A DNA stretch of 64,000 nt from Collinsella sp. An268 (lineage in GTDB: Bacteria; Actinomycetota; Coriobacteriia; Coriobacteriales; Coriobacteriaceae): positions 186,001-250,000 of the forward strand of contig NZ_NFJH01000001.1 in NCBI RefSeq assembly GCF_002159765.1. The letters run 5' to 3'. Below are positions 24,651 to 32,237 of the stretch, in pieces (position 1 is the stretch's first letter; the number at the start of each line of letters is the position of its first letter). Under the pieces are notes generated by a model that did not search any database, was not told the origin of the DNA, and saw only the letters and a program-made list of their open reading frames with translations. A program made the translations under genes and the position numbers.

Positions 24651-25796
24651 CTAAAGCACCTCCGTATAGCTGCCGAAGTACCAGTAGCGCTCGCAGACGT
24701 CTCCGAGCGAGTTCAGAAGCTCGATGAACGACGGCGCGCTCACCGGGCAGTCGAGGTCGAAATAGAAGACGAACTCGAAATCGCGGCCAGGGATGGGACG
24801 GCTCTCGAGCTTCACGAGGTTGATGCCGAGCGCATAGAAGCGCTCCAGCACGCGGTAGAGCGAGCCGGGCTCATGGCTCACGGTGAGCATGAGCGAGGCG
24901 CGGGTGGCGCCCGCGTAGATCTCCGGCTCGGCCGAGATCACCACGAAGCGGGTGTAGTTGTTGTCGGAGTCCTGCACGTCCTCGTCCACGACGTCGAGGC
25001 CGTAGAGGCCGGCGCACGCACGGGAGGAGAGGGCGGCCACATCGTCCCGCTCCGCGCGCGCGACGGCCTCAGCCGCCTGGGCGGTGTTCTCGCAGACGTG
25101 AACGCGCACGCCGAGCCGCTCGAGATAGCCCGCGCACTGCGCGATCGCCTGCTCGTGAGACCACACCTCGCGGATGTCCTCGAGGCGCGCGCCGGGTTTC
25201 GCGAGCAGGTTATGGTCGATCTTCAGGCGGATGGAGCGGACGATATGGAAGCGATACGCCGCGAGGAGGTCGTAGACGGCGTTGACCGATCCGGCCGTGG
25301 AGTTCTCGATGGGGAGCACCCCGTAGCGCACCAGCCCGTCGCGCACCGCGCGGCACACGCCGTCGAAGGAGGCGAAGAAGGTGATGCTCGGCAGGCGGAA
25401 GAGGCGGCTCGCGGCGATCTGGCTGTAGGCGCCCTCGACGCCCTGGCAGGCGACCGACGCGCGCGCCGGGAAGGGCTCGTCCGCTGGCTTGAGGGCCGCG
25501 CGGGCGTCCTCGGCGGCGCCCTGGGGGTCGCCGGCCGCGAGGATGCGCATCTGCTCGGCTTTGTTCATGCTCATCAGCAGGGAGAAGAGCGCGACGGCCT
25601 GCGGGACGAGGGCGTCGGGCGCGCGGTCCGCGACGGCGGCGAGCTTCTCGCGCTCCCGCGCGGGGTCGAACACGGCCCTGCCGGTCTCCTTCTTCGCCGC
25701 GGCGACCTCCGCGGCGAGCCGCATGCGCTCGCAGAAGAGGTCGAGGAGCTGCGCGTCGATCTCGTCGAGGCGCTTGCGTACAGAAAAGAGGTCCAT
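24651..25796 (-). CDS. pheA: Bifunctional chorismate mutase / prephenate dehydratase
   Basis: This 381-residue enzyme makes phenylpyruvate from chorismate. A short N-terminal AroQ-type chorismate mutase domain (about 1-95, MDLFSVRKRLDEIDAQLLDLF) precedes the prephenate dehydratase domain (about 110-290, with GVEGAYSQIAA, PIENSTAGSV and the catalytic NNYTRFVVI). The C-terminal ACT domain contains HEPGSLYRVLERF and LESRPIPG, the phenylalanine-binding signatures, so feedback inhibition is expected. The start at 25796 begins the mutase domain exactly. It is 8 bases after aroC. Confidence 0.95.
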   Translation of the reverse strand: MDLFSVRKRLDEIDAQLLDLFCERMRLAAEVAAAKKETGRAVFDPAREREKLAAVADRAPDALVPQAVALFSLLMSMNKAEQMRILAAGDPQGAAEDARAALKPADEPFPARASVACQGVEGAYSQIAASRLFRLPSITFFASFDGVCRAVRDGLVRYGVLPIENSTAGSVNAVYDLLAAYRFHIVRSIRLKIDHNLLAKPGARLEDIREVWSHEQAIAQCAGYLERLGVRVHVCENTAQAAEAVARAERDDVAALSSRACAGLYGLDVVDEDVQDSDNNYTRFVVISAEPEIYAGATRASLMLTVSHEPGSLYRVLERFYALGINLVKLESRPIPGRDFEFVFYFDLDCPVSAPSFIELLNSLGDVCERYWYFGSYTEVL

Positions 25797-25804
25797 CGTA
25801 GTCC

Positions 25805-26929
25805 TTATGCTCGTCGGGGGCGGGGTCGGGGGGCGGGGTAGCGCCCGGCTTCGAGGAGGGCGTCCAGGAGCGCGAGGGCGCAGACGGCCTCGGCCACGGG
25901 GACGGCGCGTGGCACGATGCTGGGATCGTGGCGGCCGCGCACGACGAGCTCGGCGTCCTCTCCCGTATCGAGGTTCACGCTTCTCTGCGCCCGCGCGATC
26001 GAGGGGGTGGGCTTCACGGCCATCTGCCAGATGAGCGGCATGCCCGTGGTGATGCCCCCGAGGATGCCGCCGGCGTTGTTGGTCTCGGTGCGCACGACGC
26101 CGTTTTCGAAGCGGTACGGGTCGTTGTTCTCGCTGCCCGTGAGGTAGGCCACGGCAAAACCGGCGCCGAAGTCGACCCCCTTCACGGCGGGCACCCCGAA
26201 TGCCAGGCGGGCGATCCGGTTCTCCATCCCGTCGAACATGGGGTCGCCGACGCCCGCCGGCACGCCGTAGGCGGCGCACTCGATGACGCCGCCGATGCTG
26301 TCGCCCGCTTCCCGGGCATCGAGGATGGCCTGGGTCATCTGGGACCCGGCGTCGGCCGAGATGGTGGGGAAGGGGCGGGTGCGCAGGCGCGCGATCTGCG
26401 CCTCATCGAGCTCGAGCTCGCTCAGGCCCTCGTCGGCGATGCCCGCCGGGCCCAGGCTCGCTATGTGGGCGGCGATCGTCACGTCCGCGCGCTCGAGCGC
26501 CTGCAGCGCGATGCCGCCGGCGACGCACAGCGGTGCGGTGAGCCTGCCGGAGAAATGGCCACCGCCCGCCACGTCGTGCCAGTTACCGAATCTCACACGC
26601 GCGGGATAGTCGGCGTGCCCGGGGCGGGGGACGGAGCGCAGGCCGTCGTAGTCTCCGCTGCGGGTGTTGGCATTGCGTATGAGTGCGGCGAAGGGCGCGC
26701 CGTCGGTCACGCCCCCGTGCAGACCGGAAAGGATCTCCGGGGCGTCGGCCTCGCGCCGGGGCGTGGCGATGCGGGAGCGTCCGGGCGCGCGCCGCTCTAA
26801 AAACGCCTGGAGCGCGCGCATATCCACCGGGATCCCCGCCGGCAGACCGTCGAGGACGCAGCCGATGGCGGGGGAGTGGGACTCGCCGAAGATCGAGAGC
26901 TTGAGGATGTTGCCGACCGTCGAAGACAC
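25805..26929 (-). CDS. aroC: Chorismate synthase
   Basis: This 374-residue flavoenzyme converts EPSP to chorismate with reduced FMN. The GESHSPAIGCVLDGLPAG signature is near the N terminus, RPGHADYPARVRFG at about 105-120, and the DVAGGGHFSGR segment near 125-136. SETNNAGGI-like sequence (here ETNNAGGILGG) and the final VNLDTG and RHDPSIVPRAVPV blocks are all present. It lies 3 bases after aroA in the minus-strand operon. Confidence 0.97.
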   Translation of the reverse strand: MSSTVGNILKLSIFGESHSPAIGCVLDGLPAGIPVDMRALQAFLERRAPGRSRIATPRREADAPEILSGLHGGVTDGAPFAALIRNANTRSGDYDGLRSVPRPGHADYPARVRFGNWHDVAGGGHFSGRLTAPLCVAGGIALQALERADVTIAAHIASLGPAGIADEGLSELELDEAQIARLRTRPFPTISADAGSQMTQAILDAREAGDSIGGVIECAAYGVPAGVGDPMFDGMENRIARLAFGVPAVKGVDFGAGFAVAYLTGSENNDPYRFENGVVRTETNNAGGILGGITTGMPLIWQMAVKPTPSIARAQRSVNLDTGEDAELVVRGRHDPSIVPRAVPVAEAVCALALLDALLEAGRYPAPRPRPRRA

Positions 26930-26932
26930 GGG

Positions 26933-28255
26933 TCAGATCGCCTCCTTGCAAATGACGCTTCCGCCGAGCGCCCGATAGTGCTCGAAAAACGCCGGGTACG
27001 ACTTGGCCACGGCCTCCGCGCCCTCGATGGCGACGGGGCCCTGCGCGCGGATCGCGGCCACCGCCGCGCTCATGGCGATGCGGTGATCGTTGTGCGCCCG
27101 CACCGTGCCGCCCGTGAGCGCGGGCCTGCCCGCGATGACGAGGGACTCCCCCTCGATGTGCACGTCCGCCCCGAGCGCGCGGAGCATCTCGGTCGTCGTG
27201 GCCAGGCGGTCCGATTCCTTCATGCGCAGGCGCGCGCAGTCCTCGATGACCGTCTCGCCCTCGGCGCAGGCGGCGACGACCGAGATCACCGGGACGAGGT
27301 CGGGGATGTCCTTGGCCGAGAGGCGGATGCCGCGCAAGCGGTCGGGGCGGACGGTGATGGAGCCCGACCCGCGCATGATCTTCGCGCCGAAGAGCACGAG
27401 CGCCGCGGTGACGGCCCGATCGCCCTGGACCGATTGGGGGGATATGCCCGTGACCGTGAGGGGGGCGGTGCCGAGGGCGCCGGCGCAGAGCCAGAAGGCG
27501 GCGTTCGACCAGTCCCCCTCGACCGCGAGGGAGCCCGGGGTGCGGTAGCCTTCCCCTTCGACGATAAACAGGGTCTGCGGCTCCTCGGCCGTGGCGCCGA
27601 CGAAGGTTCTCGTGCGCACGGAGACGCCGAAGGCCTCAAGGGCGCGCACCGTGAGGGAGACGTAGGGCTGGCTCTCGATGCGCCCGCGCACCAGGATCTC
27701 CACGGGCCCGGGCAGAAGCGGGGCGGCGAGCAGGATGCCCGAGATGTACTGCGAGCTCACGTCGCCGGGCAGGATGAAGCGCCCCGGGCGCATCCTGCCG
27801 GACGTCGCGAGCGGAAACGCCCCCAGCCCGGTGATGTCGCATCCCGCGGCGACGATCTCTGCCGCCAGCTCCCCCAACGGCCGCTGCCCGAGCCGCTCCG
27901 ACCCGGTGAACGCTGCGTCGGCGCCGAGGGCGCAGGCGACCGGCAGCATGAAGCGCAGGGTCGAGCCGGACTCGCCGCAATCAAGCACCGCCCCCTTGAG
28001 CGCGGCGAGGATGCCCTTCTCGCGGCTCTTGGGGATGGGGAAGATGCGGTAACCGGCATCCGTTCTTACGATGCGGGCGCCGAGTGCCGTGAGGCACCGC
28101 ACCGTGGCGTCGATGTCGTCGCAGGTCGTCGCGCAGTCAAGCTCGGTCTGGCCGTTGGCGAGGGCGGCGGCGATGATGAGGCGGTGCGCGACCGACTTGG
28201 AGGAGATGGCGCGCACCTCGCCGGCGAGGGCGCGGGGCTCGATGGTGGCAATCAC
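26933..28255 (-). CDS. aroA: 3-phosphoshikimate 1-carboxyvinyltransferase (EPSP synthase)
   Basis: This 440-residue enzyme joins PEP to shikimate-3-phosphate. SKSVAHRLIIAAALANG near residue 20, DCGESGSTLRFMLPVA near 92, SERLGQRPLGEL near 117 and SSQYISGILLAAPLL near 168 mark the two-domain inside-out barrel. The late NDHRIAMSAAVA block carries the conserved catalytic Arg. The GTG start overlaps the aroB stop by 4 bases. The PEP-loop has Glu-Ser where many enzymes have Asn-Ser or Asn-Ala, a class variation that can affect glyphosate sensitivity but cannot be scored from sequence alone. Confidence 0.97.
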   Translation of the reverse strand: MIATIEPRALAGEVRAISSKSVAHRLIIAAALANGQTELDCATTCDDIDATVRCLTALGARIVRTDAGYRIFPIPKSREKGILAALKGAVLDCGESGSTLRFMLPVACALGADAAFTGSERLGQRPLGELAAEIVAAGCDITGLGAFPLATSGRMRPGRFILPGDVSSQYISGILLAAPLLPGPVEILVRGRIESQPYVSLTVRALEAFGVSVRTRTFVGATAEEPQTLFIVEGEGYRTPGSLAVEGDWSNAAFWLCAGALGTAPLTVTGISPQSVQGDRAVTAALVLFGAKIMRGSGSITVRPDRLRGIRLSAKDIPDLVPVISVVAACAEGETVIEDCARLRMKESDRLATTTEMLRALGADVHIEGESLVIAGRPALTGGTVRAHNDHRIAMSAAVAAIRAQGPVAIEGAEAVAKSYPAFFEHYRALGGSVICKEAI

Positions 28256-29367
28256 GCTTGGGTCAGCTCCTTATTCGAAAGTCCGGCTCGAATCAGGTCG
28301 AAGAACTGGTCGAGGGTCACCGTCTGGATGGTGCACGAGGCGACGCCCAGGGGCAGCACGAGGTCGATGGCGTCTCCGTGGCGCTTCTTGTCGTGCCGGG
28401 CGGCCTCGATCAGCTCCTCCGCCGCGAAGGGGCACGCGCTCTCGAGGCCGTGTGCGGCGCAGACCGCCGCGATGCGCTCGGCGAGGCCCCGAAGGTCGGC
28501 GGGGGCGTCCGCAACCTTGGCGGTCGCGCGCGTGATGGCGACCATGCCCATGGCGACCGATGTGCCGTGCCCGAGTGCGAAGCGCGAGCGCGCCTCGATG
28601 GCATGGCCGATGCTGTGGCCGAAGTTCAAAAGCTTGCGCACGCCCGCCTCGCGCTCGTCCTGGATGACGACGTCGCGCTTGATCTCGACGTTGCGCGCGA
28701 CGATGGCCGCCACGAGCGGGAGGTCGCGCGCGAGGGCGTCGACGGTGATGGGGTGCTCCTCGAGCGCGGCGAGCAGCGCCGCGTCGGCGATGACGGCGTG
28801 CTTGATGACCTCGCCGCAGCCGTCGGACAGCTGCTCGGGCGAAAGGGTGCCCAGGCAGCCGACGTCGGCGATCACCGCCCGGGGCTGCCAGAAGGCGCCC
28901 GCGAGGTTTTTGCCCTGGGGAAGGTCGACGGCGCACTTTCCGCCCACCGACGAGTCGACCATCGCGAGAAGGCTCGTGGGGACCTGGACGTAGGCGATGC
29001 CGCGCAGATAGGTCGCCGCCGCGAAGCCCGCCATGTCGCCCGTGACGCCGCCGCCGAGCGCGACGACGACATCCCCGCGATCGAGTTGATGGTCCGCAAG
29101 GTGGCGCAGGATCGCCCCGTAGGTGTCGAGCGTCTTTCGCTCCTCGCCGGCCTCAAAGGTGAAGGTCGTGGTCGCAAAGCCTGCATCGGCCAGGCTCTGC
29201 TCCACGATCTGGGCATAGAGGGGGCCGACGTGGGAGTCGGTGACGATGGCGGCACGCCCGCCGCCGACAAGCGGGCGCACGAGGGCGCCCGTCCGCTCCA
29301 GAAGGCGCGTGCCGATGTGCACGCGATAGGGGTTCTCGACGGGTACGTCGACGGTCAGCATATCCAC
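28252..29367 (-). CDS. aroB: 3-dehydroquinate synthase (canonical)
   Basis: This 371-residue NAD- and metal-dependent enzyme cyclises DAHP to 3-dehydroquinate. It has every expected site: VALGGGVTGDMAGF for NAD, VPTSLLAMVDSSVGGK for substrate, and the metal ligands in GCGEVIKHAVI, NFGHSIGHAIE and LGHGTSVAMGM. It is the active counterpart of the degenerate paralogue at 12355-13455. The GTG at 29367 is preferred for its distance to an AAGGGA site; an ATG two codons later is possible. It is 5 bases after tyrA. Confidence 0.97.
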   Translation of the reverse strand: MDMLTVDVPVENPYRVHIGTRLLERTGALVRPLVGGGRAAIVTDSHVGPLYAQIVEQSLADAGFATTTFTFEAGEERKTLDTYGAILRHLADHQLDRGDVVVALGGGVTGDMAGFAAATYLRGIAYVQVPTSLLAMVDSSVGGKCAVDLPQGKNLAGAFWQPRAVIADVGCLGTLSPEQLSDGCGEVIKHAVIADAALLAALEEHPITVDALARDLPLVAAIVARNVEIKRDVVIQDEREAGVRKLLNFGHSIGHAIEARSRFALGHGTSVAMGMVAITRATAKVADAPADLRGLAERIAAVCAAHGLESACPFAAEELIEAARHDKKRHGDAIDLVLPLGVASCTIQTVTLDQFFDLIRAGLSNKELTQA

Positions 29368-29372
29368 GGCAA

Positions 29373-30335
29373 TCAGTCCCTTCGGGTGTCATCGAGCGCG
29401 CGCTTGATGCGGTCGCCCTCGGCGAGAAGCGCCCGCAGGCGCTCGTTGTCCCGATCCTCGAGGGCGTCGCGATAGGCGCTGAGCGCGCAGATCAGATGTG
29501 TTATCTCCTGCGATAGGTTGCTCGCGTTGTCGATCATGAGCTCGGACCACATGCGCGCGTTCAGATGGGCCACGCGCGTGAGGTCGCGGTAGCTGCCGGC
29601 GGAAAAGCCGTGGTGCTCCTGCGCGGTCGGGCTCTTCACGTAGGCGTTGGACACCACGTGCGCGAGCTGGCTCGTGAAGGAGATGACCCGGTCGTGGTCG
29701 GCGGGGGTCGTCACGCTGAAGCTGCCGAAACCCGCGGGCCTCAGCAGCTCGAGGGCCCGGTCCAACAGCATCAGCCGCGCGATATCGTCGAGCGCGGGCG
29801 GCACGAGCACCATCGGGGCGCCCGCGAACAGGTCCGCGCGCGCGTAGGCGAAGCCCGACATCTCGGTGCCGGCCATGGGGTGCGTCCCCAAAAAGGCGAA
29901 GCCCTCCGCGCGCGCGAGCCGGAAGGCGCGCTCGCACACCGCCTCCTTGACGCCCGCGGTGTCGATGACGAGCGGCCCCGCGACGCAGGCCGGAAGGGTC
30001 GGGTCGGCCTCGCGGGCCTCCCGCGCCGCGCGGGAGAGCGCCCCGGCGTGCGCCTCGAGCCAGGACACGCAGGCATCGGGGTAGGCGGCGAGCACGATGA
30101 GGTCGCATCGGGCGATCGCGGCGTCGTCGAGCTCGCCCTCGACCACCTCGATGCGCGCCGCGTCCAAGGTGGCCTGATCGATATCGGTCGCGCGCACGCG
30201 CCAGCCCTGCGCCGCATAGGCCCGCGCGAAGCTGCCGCCGATGAGGCCGAGCCCGACGATGCCCACGGTCGGTCGGCAGCGGTCGCACGCCCCGGCGGGC
30301 GCCGTGCCGCGCAGCGAAGCACGCCCGTCCATCAT
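29373..30335 (-). CDS. tyrA: Prephenate dehydrogenase
   Basis: This 320-residue NAD-dependent enzyme makes 4-hydroxyphenylpyruvate for tyrosine. The Rossmann loop is VGIVGLGLIGGSFARAY near residue 24. The catalytic region contains GTHPMAGTEMSGF (active-site His), and the C-terminal helical domain has FTSQLAHVVSNAYV and the GSYRDLTRVA block. No ACT domain is visible at the C terminus. Two ATGs in tandem start the gene; it overlaps the DAHP synthase gene by 4 bases. Confidence 0.95.
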   Translation of the reverse strand: MMDGRASLRGTAPAGACDRCRPTVGIVGLGLIGGSFARAYAAQGWRVRATDIDQATLDAARIEVVEGELDDAAIARCDLIVLAAYPDACVSWLEAHAGALSRAAREAREADPTLPACVAGPLVIDTAGVKEAVCERAFRLARAEGFAFLGTHPMAGTEMSGFAYARADLFAGAPMVLVPPALDDIARLMLLDRALELLRPAGFGSFSVTTPADHDRVISFTSQLAHVVSNAYVKSPTAQEHHGFSAGSYRDLTRVAHLNARMWSELMIDNASNLSQEITHLICALSAYRDALEDRDNERLRALLAEGDRIKRALDDTRRD

Positions 30336-31357
30336 GATTCCCCGACCGCGTCTGCCGAGACGGCCTCGCGGACGATGCGGATGCGCGCCATGAGGTCGCA
30401 GAACATATCGGGCGTGAGGGCCTGGGCGCCGTCCGACCAGGCGTGCGCGGGGTCGTCGTGCACTTCGACCTCCAGGCCGTCGGCGCCGGCCGCAACGGCG
30501 GCGAGCGCCATGGGCCCGACGTAGCGGGTGTGTCCCGTGGCGTGGCTCGGGTCGGCCACGACGGGGAGGTGGGAGAGCTCGTGCAGGACGGGGACGGCGT
30601 TCAGATCGAAGGTGTTGCGCGTGCGCGTCTCAAAGGTGCGGATGCCGCGCTCGCAGAGGATCACGTTGTCGTTGCCCTCGCTCATGATGTATTCGGCCGC
30701 CATCAGCAGCTCGTCGATGGTCCCGGCGAGCCCGCGCTTGAGAAGCACCGGGACCCTCGCCTTGCCCACCTCCTTGAGCAGCGGGAAGTTCTGCGCGTTG
30801 CGCGCGCCGATCTGCATGACGTCGATGCCGCGCGAGAGGAACTCGTCGATATCGCGCGGGTCCATGATCTCGGTCACGAGGGGGAGGCCCGTCTCGGCGC
30901 GGGCCTCGAGCAGCGCGTCGAGCCCGGCGGGGCCCATCCCCTGGTAGGCGTAAGGGGAGGTGCGCGGCTTGTACGCGCCGCCGCGCAGCATGGTCGCCCC
31001 GGCCTCCTTTACGCGGCGGGCGATGCGGATGAGGTTGTCGCCCTCCACCGAGCACGGCCCGGCGATGACCTGGAAGTTGCCGCCGCCGAGGGGAACGCCC
31101 CCGCAGTCGATGACCGAGTCGGCGGGATGGAACTTGCGGTTCGCCTTCTTGAACGGCTCGGACACGCGCTGGACGCGCTGGACGATATCCATCGACTCCA
31201 AGAGGAACGGGTCGATTCTCGTGGTGTCGCCCACAAGGCCGATGATCGTCTCGTTCTCGCCGTGGCTGACGTGCGCCGCAAGGCCCTTCTTCTCGATCCA
31301 CGACACGAGCTGGGCGACGGCGCTGCCGTCGGCATCTTTCTTCAAAATGGCAATCAT
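30332..31357 (-). CDS. aroF: 3-deoxy-7-phosphoheptulonate (DAHP) synthase, type I beta with N-terminal regulatory domain
   Basis: This 341-residue enzyme condenses PEP and erythrose-4-phosphate, the entry to aromatic synthesis. An N-terminal ferredoxin-like domain (about 1-70, MIAILKKDADGSAV to VGDTTRID), as in Thermotoga-type enzymes, probably senses aromatic end products. The catalytic barrel has AGPCSVEGDN, LRGGAYKPRTSPYAYQGMG (split near residues 120-138), QIGARNAQNF and the VVADPSHATGHT block. The start at 31357 has AGGGAG at good spacing; a longer frame upstream lacks one. It is the first gene of the leftward operon. Confidence 0.95.
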   Translation of the reverse strand: MIAILKKDADGSAVAQLVSWIEKKGLAAHVSHGENETIIGLVGDTTRIDPFLLESMDIVQRVQRVSEPFKKANRKFHPADSVIDCGGVPLGGGNFQVIAGPCSVEGDNLIRIARRVKEAGATMLRGGAYKPRTSPYAYQGMGPAGLDALLEARAETGLPLVTEIMDPRDIDEFLSRGIDVMQIGARNAQNFPLLKEVGKARVPVLLKRGLAGTIDELLMAAEYIMSEGNDNVILCERGIRTFETRTRNTFDLNAVPVLHELSHLPVVADPSHATGHTRYVGPMALAAVAAGADGLEVEVHDDPAHAWSDGAQALTPDMFCDLMARIRIVREAVSADAVGES

Positions 31358-31393
31358 AGGGCTCCCTGCGGTCTGGCTCCGTGCGGAATCGTT

Positions 31394-31428
31394 GGTACAT
31401 AGTACCGCGTCTTCCTGTGCGTACATAG
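31394..31428 (-). promoter_or_regulatory. Candidate aromatic operon promoter with repeated operator-like motif
   Basis: On the minus strand a TACTAT -10-like box (31399-31404) lies 42 bases before the DAHP synthase start. GTACATAG occurs twice on the plus strand (31395-31402 and 31421-31428), 26 bases apart, covering the -10 and -35 positions. The first copy is also part of a palindrome, GGTAC-ATA-GTACC (31394-31406). This fits an operator for a regulator of aromatic synthesis; the regulator is unknown. Confidence 0.45.
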
Positions 31429-31488
31429 AGAATTAACTCGGGCGCGGCGCTCTCTTCGATCAGCGCTGGCGCGCGGCGGGGATTTGGG

Positions 31489-31494
31489 TATAAT
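31489..31494 (+). promoter_or_regulatory. -10 box for tRNA-Arg
   Basis: A perfect TATAAT lies 12 bases before the tRNA. The -35 position (31466-31471, CTGGCG) is only weakly conserved. Confidence 0.65.
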
Positions 31495-31506
31495 GGCTTG
31501 CAGCTT

Positions 31507-31580
31507 GTCCCGTTAGCTCAGCTGGATAGAGCGTCTGCCTCCGGAGCAGAAGGCCACAGGTTCGAATCCTGCACGGGACA
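31507..31580 (+). tRNA. tRNA-Arg (anticodon CCG)
   Basis: The cloverleaf folds fully. Acceptor arm GTCCCGT (31507-31513) pairs with ACGGGAC (31573-31579). D-arm GCTC/GAGC, anticodon stem TCTGC/GCAGA with loop CTCCGGA give anticodon CCG, reading the codon CGG. The T-loop TTCGAAT is standard, with one weak end pair in its stem. CCA is not encoded after the discriminator A. It stands alone, with its own promoter and terminator. Confidence 0.96.
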
Positions 31581-31594
31581 CCCCCAAACGGTAC

Positions 31595-31629
31595 GGGCCC
31601 TGCGTCTCACGCGACGCAGGGCCCTTTTT
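31595..31629 (+). terminator. Terminator after tRNA-Arg
   Basis: A perfect 12-bp stem (31595-31606 with 31613-31624), loop TCACGC, is followed by TTTTT at 31625-31629. It lies 14 bases after the tRNA 3' end. Confidence 0.93.
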
Positions 31630-31665
31630 GCCGCCTCGCGGCAGCATGCGCTCTGGCGATGGCCG

Positions 31666-32070
31666 CTAGGACCGGTCGGCCCCGACGGGCTCGGCGCCGG
31701 GCAGCTCCTCGGGGCGCCTGCGGCCGATCCACCAGCGCGTGTCGCGGTCGCTGCCCTCCAGGACGAGCAGGCGCTCGATCCCCGGACGGTTGTCGAGCAT
31801 GCGCAGGATGCCGTCCGAGGTGAACGCGGCGACCACGTTTCCCTTGAAGGGGAGGCCGCGGCGCATATGGCCGAACTTGACCTTCTGGTCCCTGAAGCGG
31901 TGAAAGAAGGCGTCCACGTCCGCCCCCGTCTCGAACCCGAGCATGCGCTGGATGACCTCGCGGGAATCCGAGGCGACCGTGCCGCCGCCGTGCGCGATCA
32001 GCCAATCGATGCCGCGCATCATGTTGTCGCGCGCCGCGCTGCCGGCATCGGTGATGATGTAGCGTTCCAT
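31666..32070 (-). CDS. Hypothetical protein
   Basis: This 134-residue soluble protein has no motif I recognise. It opens MERYIITDAGSAARDNMM, is basic and mixed alpha/beta in feel, and holds GIDWLIAHGGG, an HRFRDQKVKFGHMRRG segment, and a late LLVLEGSDRDTRWWIGRRR block. No signal peptide or membrane segment is visible. The start at 32070 has AGGGAGAA at correct spacing; an upstream frame extension lacks one. It stands alone, convergent with the tRNA terminator and divergent from the P-type ATPase gene. Codon use resembles its neighbours. Confidence 0.72.
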   Translation of the reverse strand: MERYIITDAGSAARDNMMRGIDWLIAHGGGTVASDSREVIQRMLGFETGADVDAFFHRFRDQKVKFGHMRRGLPFKGNVVAAFTSDGILRMLDNRPGIERLLVLEGSDRDTRWWIGRRRPEELPGAEPVGADRS

Positions 32071-32237
32071 GGTTCTCCCTGAACGTCGCGGTTCATGCAT
32101 TTCTTGATAGTACCCCATGATACGCGCGCGTTGCGTCCGCATGCGGCGCGGGCCGGGTGCGGCAGGCGGAAAAATCCCGCCGACCCCCTGCGCACATTTG
32201 GGTATACGAGAACCCGAGTCTATTCCGAGGAGCCGGT

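Noticed and set aside
23376-25841. Plus-strand open frame of about 821 codons opposite aroE-aroK and pheA
   Set aside because: The minus-strand enzymes carry intact catalytic motifs; the plus-strand frame is compositional.
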